From: Dongshaea marina
Lineage (GTDB): Bacteria; Pseudomonadota; Gammaproteobacteria; Enterobacterales; Aeromonadaceae
Assembly (NCBI RefSeq): GCF_003072645.1
Contig: NZ_CP028897.1
Location: 3,175,658-3,239,657 of the forward strand
Direction of reading: 5' to 3'
Length of the DNA stretch: 64,000 nucleotides
Notes under the pieces: generated by a model
Told to the model about the DNA's origin: nothing
Database searches by the model: none
Seen by the model: the letters and a program-made list of their open reading frames with translations, nothing else
Made by a program: the position numbers and the translations under genes
Part shown: in pieces, positions 51,420-62,700 of the stretch
Numbering within the stretch: position 1 is the first letter of the stretch
Layout of the letters: each line of letters begins with the position of its first letter

Positions 51420-53755
51420 TATGCTCCTCCTTTATAGGATGCACGGATCTTGCCCTCACGCAGCATGCGCATCACAGTTTGCTTAGGACCATCCGCCACC
51501 AGACGCCCGTTTTCCAAAACAATCAGGCGGTCCACCAGATCCAGAATTGAGGTTCTATGGGTGATCAGGAGCAGGGTGTGCTCATTCCCCATTTTTTTGA
51601 GTTCATCCCGCACCAGCGCCTCGGTTCTAAAGTCCATGTCTGACGTAGGCTCATCCAAGATCATGATCGGCGGATCGTTCAAAAAGGCCCGCGCCAACGC
51701 TATGGTCTGACGCTGGCCACCGGACATGTTACGTCCCCCCTCACCAACCTGGCGCTCCAGGCCATTGGGATCGCGCCTGGTAAACTGAGTGACCCCGGCT
51801 CGCCGGGCGCAGCGCCTGAGTTGATCGTCATCGATCCAGGGTTGACCCAGGCTGATATTTTCACGAATCGAACCATAAAACAGGGTGACCTGCTGGGGAA
51901 CACAGCCGATGTTGCGACGCAAAAAGCTCTCGGTGAACTGACTGAGGTCAATGCCATCCACCCTTATGGTGCCCTCTGTGGGTTGGTATAGACCAGTCAG
52001 AAGACGCTGCAAGGTACTCTTACCCGCACCGATGCGACCTATGATCCCAATCTTCTCTCCGGCTTTGATCTTGATACTGAAACCATCCAATGCCTTGAGG
52101 TTGCTGCCTGGGTAGGCAAAAGAGACGTTGGAGAACTCTATGTTTCCCCTGATGATGGGATGACGCAGCTGCTGCTGCCCCTCGCTCTCGACCGGCTGGT
52201 CCATGATCTGAGTCAGGATCTTGAAAGCCGCCTTGGCCTGGTTATAGCGGGTTGAGAGCACAGACATCTGGATCATCGGGCTGATGGCCCGTGAGCTCAG
52301 CATCACAGAGGCAATAAGCCCCCCCATGCTGAGCTCTCCAATGGAGATTTGATACACTCCCATCACGATGAGAGAGATGATCACCATCTGTTGCATATAG
52401 CTGGCAAGAGCGGCCACCGAGTTAGTGATCTTGCGCGACTTGATCCCCCAGTTAGCCATATGGTTAACCGCCTGCTCCCAACGAAACTGGAAGGTACCTT
52501 CTGCACCAAGCAGCTTGACGGTTTCCAGCCCGGCAACCCCTTCGACCAGGTTGGCATGCTTTTGTGAAGCGAGCCGGCTTCCCTCCTCGACGCTTCGACG
52601 CAGCGGAGGCTGGATCAACAAGCTGTAAATCAGCAGGATCAGCATGGCGACCAGAGGAACCCACACCATGTTACCGGCGAAAATCCAGATCACGAGCAAA
52701 AACAGCAATGAGAAAGGCAGGTCGACCAAAGAGGTAATGGTGGCTGAGGTCAAAAAGTCCCGAATTGACTCAAACTCCTGCAGGTGTCTGACGAAGGCAC
52801 CGGTTGAGATGGGTCTTGACTCAAGCCGGGTGCCCATCACCCGGGCAAAAATTCGCGCAGAAAGCAGCACATCGGATTTTTTACCCGCCACATCGATGAA
52901 GTAACTTCGAAGCTGGCGAATAATAAAATCAAAAATAAAGATAACCCCGGCACCGGTCGCCAACACCCACAATGAATTAAAAGCAAGATTGGGAACTATC
53001 TTGTCATAGGCGTTCATGGTGAACAGAGGTGCCACCACCCCGAAAAGATTAATAAGAAACGAGGCGATCAGCACGTCCCGATAAATTTTGGTCGAACGCA
53101 GGATCACACTCCAAAACCAGTGCCCCTGAGCCGAGAGCTTGAGATCGGGAGAGCGCTTGTCGTAGCGAAACTCGCGCTTTAACAAGAAAAGCTGTTTTTG
53201 GTACTGCTCCTGCAAACCATGAAGCCCTACCCAATCTTCAGAGGGGGTGTGACCCGGCATCATCACCCGGGCCTGTTGCTGTTCCAGATCTAACTCCAGC
53301 AAGACACAGGCCTGGTGCCCCTTAAGGATCAACACACAGGGAAGCTGTGCTGGCTTGATATCACGCAAGTCTTTATGAAAGCGCCGAGAGCTTAAGCCCG
53401 CCCTCAGGGCAGCCTCAGGGAAATAGGTGGTATTAAGGATCCCGCCCGGCAACGGTAGCCCTGAAGTAAGCGTCTCCCGGCTACACACAGAGCCGAAACT
53501 ACGACTGAGCCACCACAAGCATTCAAGAAGCGGATCATAGATCTCCTGTGAGGACTTGGCCCTATCAGCCCCATGATGAGGCGCCTCCCTGTGTTTAGAA
53601 TGAGAAGCGTGGGCCTGGGAGTCAGGCTTGCTCCCGGCCCTACCTTTTGTTTCGGTCACGGTCACCCTGGGTGCTGACCCGCGCTTTTTACGGGCTTGAG
53701 CCTGTTCCTTCTCAGACGGCATCGTCCCTGATTGCTCCTTGTCTAATGCTGACAA
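51419..53755 (-). CDS. lapB: Type I secretion ABC transporter ATPase/permease (LapB-type)
   Basis: 778 residues. A charged N-terminal stretch is followed by a C39-like domain lacking the catalytic Cys context (a docking domain), the ABC membrane domain (KIYRDVLIASFLINLFGVVA..., IDVAGKKSDVLLSARIFARV), and an ABC ATPase with Walker A GRIGAGKST near residue 570, signature MSGGQRQTIALARAF near 675 and Walker B IMILDEPTSDMD near 700. It powers export of the giant adhesin encoded immediately upstream (44-bp gap). TTG start at 53755 with AGGGGA upstream; an ATG 11 codons further in is an alternative. Confidence 0.94.
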   Translation of the reverse strand: MSALDKEQSGTMPSEKEQAQARKKRGSAPRVTVTETKGRAGSKPDSQAHASHSKHREAPHHGADRAKSSQEIYDPLLECLWWLSRSFGSVCSRETLTSGLPLPGGILNTTYFPEAALRAGLSSRRFHKDLRDIKPAQLPCVLILKGHQACVLLELDLEQQQARVMMPGHTPSEDWVGLHGLQEQYQKQLFLLKREFRYDKRSPDLKLSAQGHWFWSVILRSTKIYRDVLIASFLINLFGVVAPLFTMNAYDKIVPNLAFNSLWVLATGAGVIFIFDFIIRQLRSYFIDVAGKKSDVLLSARIFARVMGTRLESRPISTGAFVRHLQEFESIRDFLTSATITSLVDLPFSLLFLLVIWIFAGNMVWVPLVAMLILLIYSLLIQPPLRRSVEEGSRLASQKHANLVEGVAGLETVKLLGAEGTFQFRWEQAVNHMANWGIKSRKITNSVAALASYMQQMVIISLIVMGVYQISIGELSMGGLIASVMLSSRAISPMIQMSVLSTRYNQAKAAFKILTQIMDQPVESEGQQQLRHPIIRGNIEFSNVSFAYPGSNLKALDGFSIKIKAGEKIGIIGRIGAGKSTLQRLLTGLYQPTEGTIRVDGIDLSQFTESFLRRNIGCVPQQVTLFYGSIRENISLGQPWIDDDQLRRCARRAGVTQFTRRDPNGLERQVGEGGRNMSGGQRQTIALARAFLNDPPIMILDEPTSDMDFRTEALVRDELKKMGNEHTLLLITHRTSILDLVDRLIVLENGRLVADGPKQTVMRMLREGKIRASYKGGA

Positions 53756-53799
53756 ACAGATCCCCTACATTTCTAACTACTGTAAATAAGTGTATTGCA

Positions 53800-56700
53800 T
53801 TAATCGCCGACTATCAGTTGCTGATCATCGATTAACTGCTGAAGGATCTGGGCTTCGCTGAGCCCCGGATACTGTTCGCGGAGATCCACATCCTTCAGGG
53901 TTACCGTAACAGCAACCTCTCCGTGCTGCTCACCATCCGGAGAGATCTCAATGACGGTGTCCACATCATTGTCTGAGCCTTCAAAGTTAAACTCCAGATA
54001 ATCATTGATGTCATCGCCCTGAGGAATAGCCAACACCTGGGAGAGATCGATAACATCCGGATCGGTCAGGTCATAGTCCTCTATCTGGTAATGAGTTACC
54101 GCGAGTGAATTATCCTCGGTGATCACAAACTGATCCGCGGCATCACTGCCGGAAAGCAAACTAGACAGCTCAAATTCGATACGCCCGGGGGATGAAATAT
54201 CTCCATCTTCATCCACTAAATCGTAATGAACGATAAAATCATCCATCCCGGTTCCAATCGGCGTGAAACTATATTGCCCTGTCACAAAATCGAGCTCAAA
54301 CAGGCCAATAGTGTCACCCTGCAGATTCTGTATTGCCACCTCTGGTTGGCCCTCAAGGTACTCCATTTGGGCAATATTTCCCCCTGAGATGTTTACAGAG
54401 TTCACCTGGGTATCTTCAACTAATTCAATGGCACCGTTGGTGATATCTCCTACCAAAGATTCATGGGTGATGGTTGCAATCAAACTATCAGCCAGCTGTG
54501 AAGCATTATTAACCATGATAACCTCTGATGGATCGCCCCCGGCCATAGCCAGTAGTGCCTGATTCGACATATTCGACGCAATCCCTACCGACCAGTTATT
54601 CTCAAATACATCGGCATTTTCTCCAGTCAAATTCGCACTCATCAGGTCGGTCAGATCATCAGGATCTCTGTTACCCCGGGTCGGCTGGCCATCCGAGATA
54701 AAATAGAGCTTGCCGTGCCCCTGTTCGAACTCTTGCCGGTGGCCATTATCCAGATAGCTATTGATCGCCAGAGCCGCCTGCTCATAGTTGGTCATTCCTG
54801 ATGCGCGCAAACTATCCAGCCACTGGGTCAATGGTGTGATATCCGCCTCATCCTGACTGTTGGCCTTAGCAATCACTATTGCCCCCGACCCCCCATTCGG
54901 ATTGGAACTACCGGCAAAGGTGAGACCATGGAACACCACATCCCCCGAAACGGCATATTCCTTCACCATAGCTTCGATCGCTTCAGTCGCAACCTCTAGT
55001 CGGTTCCCCCACATCGAGCCGGAAGTATCTAACATCACCAACAATTGGTAGGGTTCTGACTCAACGGCAACACCGATCTCAAGCACATCCCCCAGCTCAG
55101 GAACTGAGTCCTGAATACTCACGGTAAGAGTTGCGGTATCAAGCTCCATGCCCCCTCTGTCACTAATGATTACATTCAGATCGAGATCGAGCAGGTTCTC
55201 ACCTTGCACTGGCAGGTGATCCAGAGGCTGATACAACTCAACCTGCGCTCCCACTGTCTCACCCGAGGCATCCAGTGTCACCTCAAATACAGGATCATCT
55301 ACATGCTGGGTATAAGTGGTCAAAGTCATACCATCGGGAGAGATCTGATACTGTAAAGGATCTCCGGAGGCGGTAAGTCCTGCCAACACACTCCCCTGGG
55401 CCACCGTTAAATCAAAGCTGATAGCCGGAGCTCCCGACTCAAAGCTGCCAGAGTCAATATCCCTGTCCAGATCAATGTCAGACTCTTCAACCATTAGTCG
55501 CAAATTCTGTAATGCGTCATCATCAACTATCAGGGTTTCAACACTGACCGGCAGTCCAAGCTGCGACTCTGCACCCTGGGTATGGATAATTTCTACCCGA
55601 TAGGTTTCCCCACTCTCGAATAGATAGTCATCGATGATCGCCACAGTAAATTCGATGCGAGTTTCGCCTGCAGGGATGGTTATTTGAGCGACGCCCTCAG
55701 AGTAATCGACGCCCTGACCACTGGCCGTTCCCGGCAGATAGCCCAGGGTAACTGTCACCACTTCATCAGCCGCTTCACTCAGGGTGATGGTATAGCTAGC
55801 TTGTCCATCGGGCTCACCAATCGATTCTGTCCCGCTGAGGGTCACCAAGGGGCCATCCAAATCGCGACCACTGTCATCGACTATCTGTGTGGTGACCTCC
55901 GTTTGAGCCCCCAGGGCAGACTCCCCGCCGGAGGTGCCGGTCAGGGTCACCTGATAGCTCTCACTCTGTTCTGACAGCGCATCATCGGTAATTGCCACCG
56001 TAAACTCGGCTCGAGTTTCGCCTGCAGGGATGGTTACCTGAGCCACGCCTTCAGAGTAATCCACGCCCTGACCGCTGGCCGTTCCCGGCAGATAGTCCAG
56101 AGTCACAGTCACCGCCTCATCGGCGGCTTCACTTAAAATGACGGTATAGCTGGCACTACCATCAGACTCACCAATTGACTCAGTACCGCTGAGGGTCACC
56201 ACGGGGCCATCCAGATCGCGACCACTGTCATCGACTATCTGTGTGATGACCTCCGTTTGAGCCCCCAGGGCAGACTCCCCGCCGGAGGTGCCGGTCAGGG
56301 TCACCTGATAGCTCTCACTCTGTTCTGACAGCGCATCATCGGTAATTGCCACCGTAAATTCAGCGCGAGTTTCGCCTGCAGGGATGGTTACCTGAGCCAC
56401 ACCCTCAGCATAATCCACGCCCTGACCAATGGCGGTTCCTGGCAGATAGCCCAGAGTCACAGTCACCGCCTCATCGGCGGCTTCACTCAAGGTGACGGTA
56501 TAGCTGGCACTGCCCACTGATTCATCAATCGTTTCAGTGCCTGATAAGGTAATAACCGGTCCATCGAGTTTACGGCCCGAGTCCTCGACAATATCGGTTT
56601 CAATTGAGTATTTCCTTTCATGAAGCCGTGACTCGCCACCCGAGGTTCCCATCAACTGAACAGTAAAGGTTTCATTGACTTCACTCAGGGCATCATCAGT

Positions 56701-59700
56701 AATTGCAACTTTCACAGTCGCAACCCGCTCCCCAGCAGGGATCGTAACCTGAGCTACCCCATCGCTGTAGTCAACTCCTGAGCCACTGGCAGTTCCAGGC
56801 AGATACCCCAGTTCAACGGAAATATCCTCATCCGCGACCTTGGAGAGACGGACCTTATAAACCGCTTCGCCCTTCGACTCATTGATACGCCCCGGACCTT
56901 GCAGTTGCACAACAGGACCATCCAGATCTCCCCCACCATTCGTATCATCGACTATTTCTGTGGTCACACGGGTTTGGGCCCCGAGGGCAGACTCCCCGCC
57001 GGAGGTGCCGGTGAGGGTAACCTGATAGCTCTCGCTCTGCTCTGACAACGCATCATCGGTAATTACCACGCTAAATTCGGCGCGGGTTTCGCCTGCAGGG
57101 ATGGTTATTTGAGCGACGCCTTCAGCGTAATCAACGCCCTGACCGCTGGCCGTTCCCGGCAGATAGTCCAGAGTCACAGTCACCGCCTCATCGGCGGCTT
57201 CACTCAAGGTGATGGTATAGCTGGCACTCCCCGATGACTCACCAATTGACTCAGTACCGCTGAGGGTCACCTGCGGGCCATCCAGATCGCGACCGCTGTC
57301 ATCGACAATTTCGGTAGTAACACTGGTTTGGGCACCGAGAGTTGACTCCCCGCCGGAGGTGCCGGCCAGGGTCACCTGATAGCTTTCACTCTCCTCTGAC
57401 AGAGCATCATCGGTAATTGCCACAGTAAACTCGGCTCGGGTTTCGCCTGCAGGGATGGTTACCTGAGCCACACCTTCAGCGTAATCCACGCCCTGACCGC
57501 TCGCCGTTCCCGGCAGGTAGTCCAGAGTCACAGTCACCGCCTCATCGGCAGCCTCACTCAAGGTGATGGTATAGCTGGCTTGTCCATCGGACTCACCAAT
57601 CGATTCGGTACCGCTCAGGGTCACCACGGGGCCATCCAGCTCTTGCCCACTGTCATCGACGATCTCAGTTGTCACACTGGTTTGGGCACCGAGGGCTGAC
57701 TCCCCGCCGGAGGTGCCGGTCAGGGTCACCTGATAGCTTTCACTCTCCTCTGACAGAGCATCATCGGTAATTGCCACAGTAAACTCTGCCTGGGTCTCCC
57801 CTGCAGAGATGGTCACCTGAGCGACGCCTTCAGCGTAATCCACACCCTGACCACTTGCCGTTCCCGGCAGATAGCCCAAAGTCACGGTCACCGCTTCATC
57901 TGCCGCCTCACTCAAGCTAATGGTATAGCTGGCGCTCCCCGATGACTCACCAATCGATTCAGTGCCACTCAGGGTCACCATGGGACCATCCAGCTCTCGA
58001 CCGCTGTCATCGACTATTTCTGTGGTGACACTGGTTTGCGCACCAAGAGCTGACTCCCCACCGGAGGTGCCGGTCAGGGTCACCTGATAGCTCTCGATTG
58101 CTTCGGACAGGGCATCATCGGTAATTACCACGCTAAATTCGGCGCGGGTTTCGCCTGCAGGAATGGTTATTTGAGCCACACCCTCAGAGTAATCCACGCC
58201 CTGACCACTCGCCGTACCTGGCAAATAGCCCAGGGTGACCGTCACCGCCTCATCGGCGGCTTCACTCAAAATGATGGTATAGCTGGCGCTCCCCGATGAC
58301 TCACCAATCGACTCAGTACCGCTCAGGGTCACCTGCGGGCCATCCAGATCGCGACCACTGTCATCAACTATTTCTGTGGTCACACTGGTTTGAGCGCCGA
58401 GAGCTGACTCCCCACCAGAAGTAGCGGTCAGGATCACCTGATAGCTCTCGCTCTGCTCTGACAGCGCATCATCGGTGATCGCCACAGTGAACTCTGCCTG
58501 GGTCTTTCCGGCTGGAATCATCACCTGAGCCACACCCTCAGAGTAATCCACGCCCTGACCACTAGCCGTTCCTGGCAGGTAGCCCAGAGTCACAGTCACC
58601 GCCTCATCTGCAACTTCACTCAAGGTGATGGTATAGCTGGCACTGCCCGATGACTCACCAATCGATTCAGTGCCACTCAGGGCCACCATAGGGCCATCCA
58701 GCTCTCGCCCACTGTCATCGACTATTTCTGTGGTGACACTGGTTTGAGCGCCAAGAGCAGACTCCCCACCGGAGGTAGCAGTCAGGGTCACCTGATAGCT
58801 TTCTGTTGCTTCAGACAGCGCGTCATCGGTAATTGCCACGCTAAACTCAGCTTGGGTCTTTCCGGCTGGAATCGTCACCTGAGCGACACCTTCAGCGTAA
58901 TCTACGCCCTGACCGCTAGCCGTACCCGGCAGATAATCCAGGGTGACGGTCACAGCCTCATCGGAGGCTTCACTCAAAATGACGGTATAGCTGGCACTGC
59001 CCGAGGACTCACCAATCGATTCTGTCCCGCTGAGGGTCACCAGCGGGCCATCCAGCTCTCGCCCACTGTCATCGACTATTTCTGTGGTCACACTGGTTTG
59101 AGCGCCGAGAGTTGACTCCCCGCCGGAGGTGCCGGCCAGGATCACCTGATAGCTTTCACTCTGCTCTGACAGAGCATCATCGGTGATCGCCACGCTAAAC
59201 TCTGCCTGGGTCTCCCCTTCAGGAATGGTCACCTGAGCCACACCCTCAGAGTAATCAACGCCCTGGCCACTAGCCGTTCCCGGCAGGTAGCCCAAAGTCA
59301 CGGTCACTGCCTCATCAGCCGCTTCACTCAAGGCGATGGTGTAGCTGGCTTGCCCATCGGACTCACCAATGCTTTGGGCTCCGGATAGGGTGACGTTTGG
59401 ACCATCCAGTTCATTCCCACTATCTTCCACGATTTTAGTCACCTGACTACGCTTACTGCCCAGGCGAGCCTCACCTCCTTCCACATCGGTAAGCTTAACT
59501 CTAAATTTCTCTGTCCCCTCACTCAGGGCATCATCGGAGATCGCTACGCTGAAATCTGCCTGGGTTTCTCCTGCGACAATTGTAACCTCAGCAACCCCCT
59601 CGCTGTAATCGACTCCCCCACCGCTGGCGGTTATCGGCAGATACCCCAGGCTAACCACCACATCTTCATCGGCCGCTTCACTCAAAGTGATGGTGTAGCT

Positions 59701-62700
59701 GGCTTGTCCATCAGACTCCCCGATGCTTTGGGCTCCGGACAGGGTAACACTTGGACCATCCAGATCATTCCCTCGATCTTCGACGATTTTGGTCAGCTGG
59801 CTACGCTTACCTCCGAGGCGAGCCTCACCCCCTTCCACATCGGTGAGCTTAACTCTGAATTTCTCTGTCCCCTCACTCAGGGCATCATCGGTGATCGCAA
59901 CGGTGAAATCTGCCTGGGTTTCTCCTGCCGCAATCCTAACCTGGGCCACCCCCTCGCTGTAATCAACTCCCGCACCACTGGCGGTCAGTGGCAGATATCC
60001 CAGGCTGACCACCACATCTTCATCGGCCGCCTTATTCAGTTTCACCTGGTAGTGAGCCTCACCATCGGACTCACTTACCCGGCCATCACCGGAAAGACTT
60101 ACCTTAGGCCCATCGAGCTTACGACCCGTATCTTCGATAATCTGGGTTTCTACCGAATGCTTGCTCCCATGCAACCTGGACTCACCACCCGAGGTTCCCG
60201 TCAGGGTAACGCTAAAGGTTTCATTGGCTTCGCTCAGGGCATCATCATTAATTGCGACCTTAACCGTGGCCAACCGCTCACCCGCCGCGATCGTGACCTG
60301 GGCAACCCCATCGCTGTAATCAACGCCCGAGCCACTGGCCGTCCCCGGCAAATATCCCAGATCAACGGTGATATCCTCATCGGACACCTTAGAAAGCCTA
60401 ACCTTGTAGGTAGCTTCCCCTTTTGACTCATTGATACTTGCAGGTCCCTGCAGCTGGATAACCGGGCCATCCAGATCCCCTCCTCCCCGGGTATCATCAA
60501 CGATTGTTGTTTCAACCAGGGTTTGTTTTCCAAGGGAGGATTCGGCACCCGAGGTTCCGGTTAGCTGAACCTGGTAGGTTTCATCTGTTTCTGTTTTCGC
60601 ATCATCCTTGATCCGAACGTTAAAGTCGGCACGGGTCTCTCCCGGGCGAATAGTGATCTGAGCGACACCTTCACGGTAATCAACACTGCCTCCTTCGGCC
60701 GTCCCCGGCAGGTAACCCAGAGTCACCACCACCTTTTCAACTGCAGGCTCACTTAACAGCACCGAATAACTGGCTTGACCATCCGACTCACCAACCAAAC
60801 TACTGCCAGTGAGGGTCACCGAAGGTCCATCCAGGTCTCCCCCGCCACGGGTGTCATCAAGAATTGTCGTTGTCACCTGGCTTTGCTGGCCAATAGTGGT
60901 CTCAGCCCCGGAAGTCGCCTTTAACTGAACCGTAAATGTTTCATCTTCCTCTGAGAAGCTATCATCAGTGATTGCCACGCTGAACTGAGCTGATGTTTCC
61001 CCTTTGGGGATCACAACCTGAGGTGTGCCATTGGTGTAGTCCACACCTGCGCCTTTGGCTGTACCGGGCAAGTATCCCAGGGTCACGGTCACATCCTCAT
61101 CGGCCGCTTCACTCAAAGTGATTGTATAGCTGGCTTGTCCATCAGACTCCCCGATGCTTTGGGCTCCGGACAGGGTAACACTTGGACCATCCAGTTCACT
61201 CCCTCTGTCTTCTACAATTTTGGTCACCTGGCTACGTTTACCCCCCAGGCGAGCCTCACCCCCTTCTACATCGGTGAGTTTGACCCTGAACTTCTCTGTC
61301 CCTTCACTCAGGGCGTCATCGGTGATCGCAACACTGAAATCGGCCTGGGTTTGCCCTGCCACAATCCTAATCTGGGCAACACCTTCGCTGTAATCAACTC
61401 CCGCACCACTGGCGGTCATCGGCAGGTACCCCAGGCTGACCACCACATCTTCATCGGCCACCTTATTCAGTTTCACTTGGTAGTGGGCCTCGCCATCAGA
61501 CTCACTGACCCGACCATCACCGCTAAGACTTACCTTAGGCCCATCGAGCTTACGACCCGTATCTTCGATAATCTGGGTTTCTACCGAATGCTTGCTCCCA
61601 TGCAGCCGCGACTCACCACCCGAGGTTCCCGTCAGGGTAACGCTAAAGGTTTCATTGGCTTCGCTCAGGGCATCATCATTAATTGCGACCTTAACCGTGG
61701 CCACCCGCTCACCAGCAGGGATCGTAACCTGAGCTGCCCCCTCGCTGTAATCAACACCTGAGCCACTGGCTGTTCCCGGCAGATACACCAGTTCAACGGT
61801 AATATCCTCATCCGCAACCTTGGAGAGCCGCACCTTATAAACCGCTTCGTCCTTCGACTCACTGATACGCTCCGGACCTTGCAGTTGCACAAGGGGGCCA
61901 TCCAGATCGCGACCACTGTCATCGACAATTTCGGTAGTAACACTGGTTTGGGTGCCTAGAGCGGACTCCCCGCCGGAAGTACCGGTCAGGGTCACCTGAT
62001 AGTTTTCTGTTGCTTCAGACAGCGCATCATCGGTGATCGCCACCGTAAAATCAGCTTGAGTTTCACCTGCGGGAATGGTTACCTGAGCGACGCCTTCAGC
62101 GTAATCTACGCCCTGGCCACTGGCCGTTCCTGGCAGATAATCCAGGGTGACGGTCACTGCCTCATCGGCGGCTTCACTCAAGCTAATGGTATAGCTGGCA
62201 CTTCCTTCAGACTCACCAATCGATTCAGTGCCACTCAGGGTCACCATAGGGCCATCCAGCTCTCGCCCACTGTCATCGACTATTTCTGTGGTGACACTAG
62301 TTTGCGCACCAAGAGCTGACTCCCCACCAGAAGTAGCGGTCAGGGTCACCTGATAGCTTTCACTCTGTTCTGACAGAGCATCATCGGTAATTGCCACAGT
62401 AAACTCTGCCTGGGTCTCCCCTACAGGGATGGTCAGCTGAGCGACGCCTTCAGCGTAATCCACGCCCTGACCGCTCGCCGTTCCCGGCAGGTAGTCCAGA
62501 GTCACAGTCACCGCCTCATCGGCAGCCTCACTCAAGGTGATGGTATAGCTGGCTTGTCCATCGGACTCACCAATCGATTCGGTACCGCTCAGGGTCACCA
62601 CGGGGCCATCCAGCTCTTGCCCACTGTCATCGACGATCTCAGTTGTCACACTGGTTTGGGCACCGAGGGCTGACTCCCCGCCGGAGGTGCCGGTCAGGGT

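Noticed and set aside
59704-61761. Long plus-strand frames (up to 240 codons) antisense to the adhesin repeats
   Set aside because: They recur with the 354-bp period of the adhesin and have no start signals; shadows of the repeat composition.
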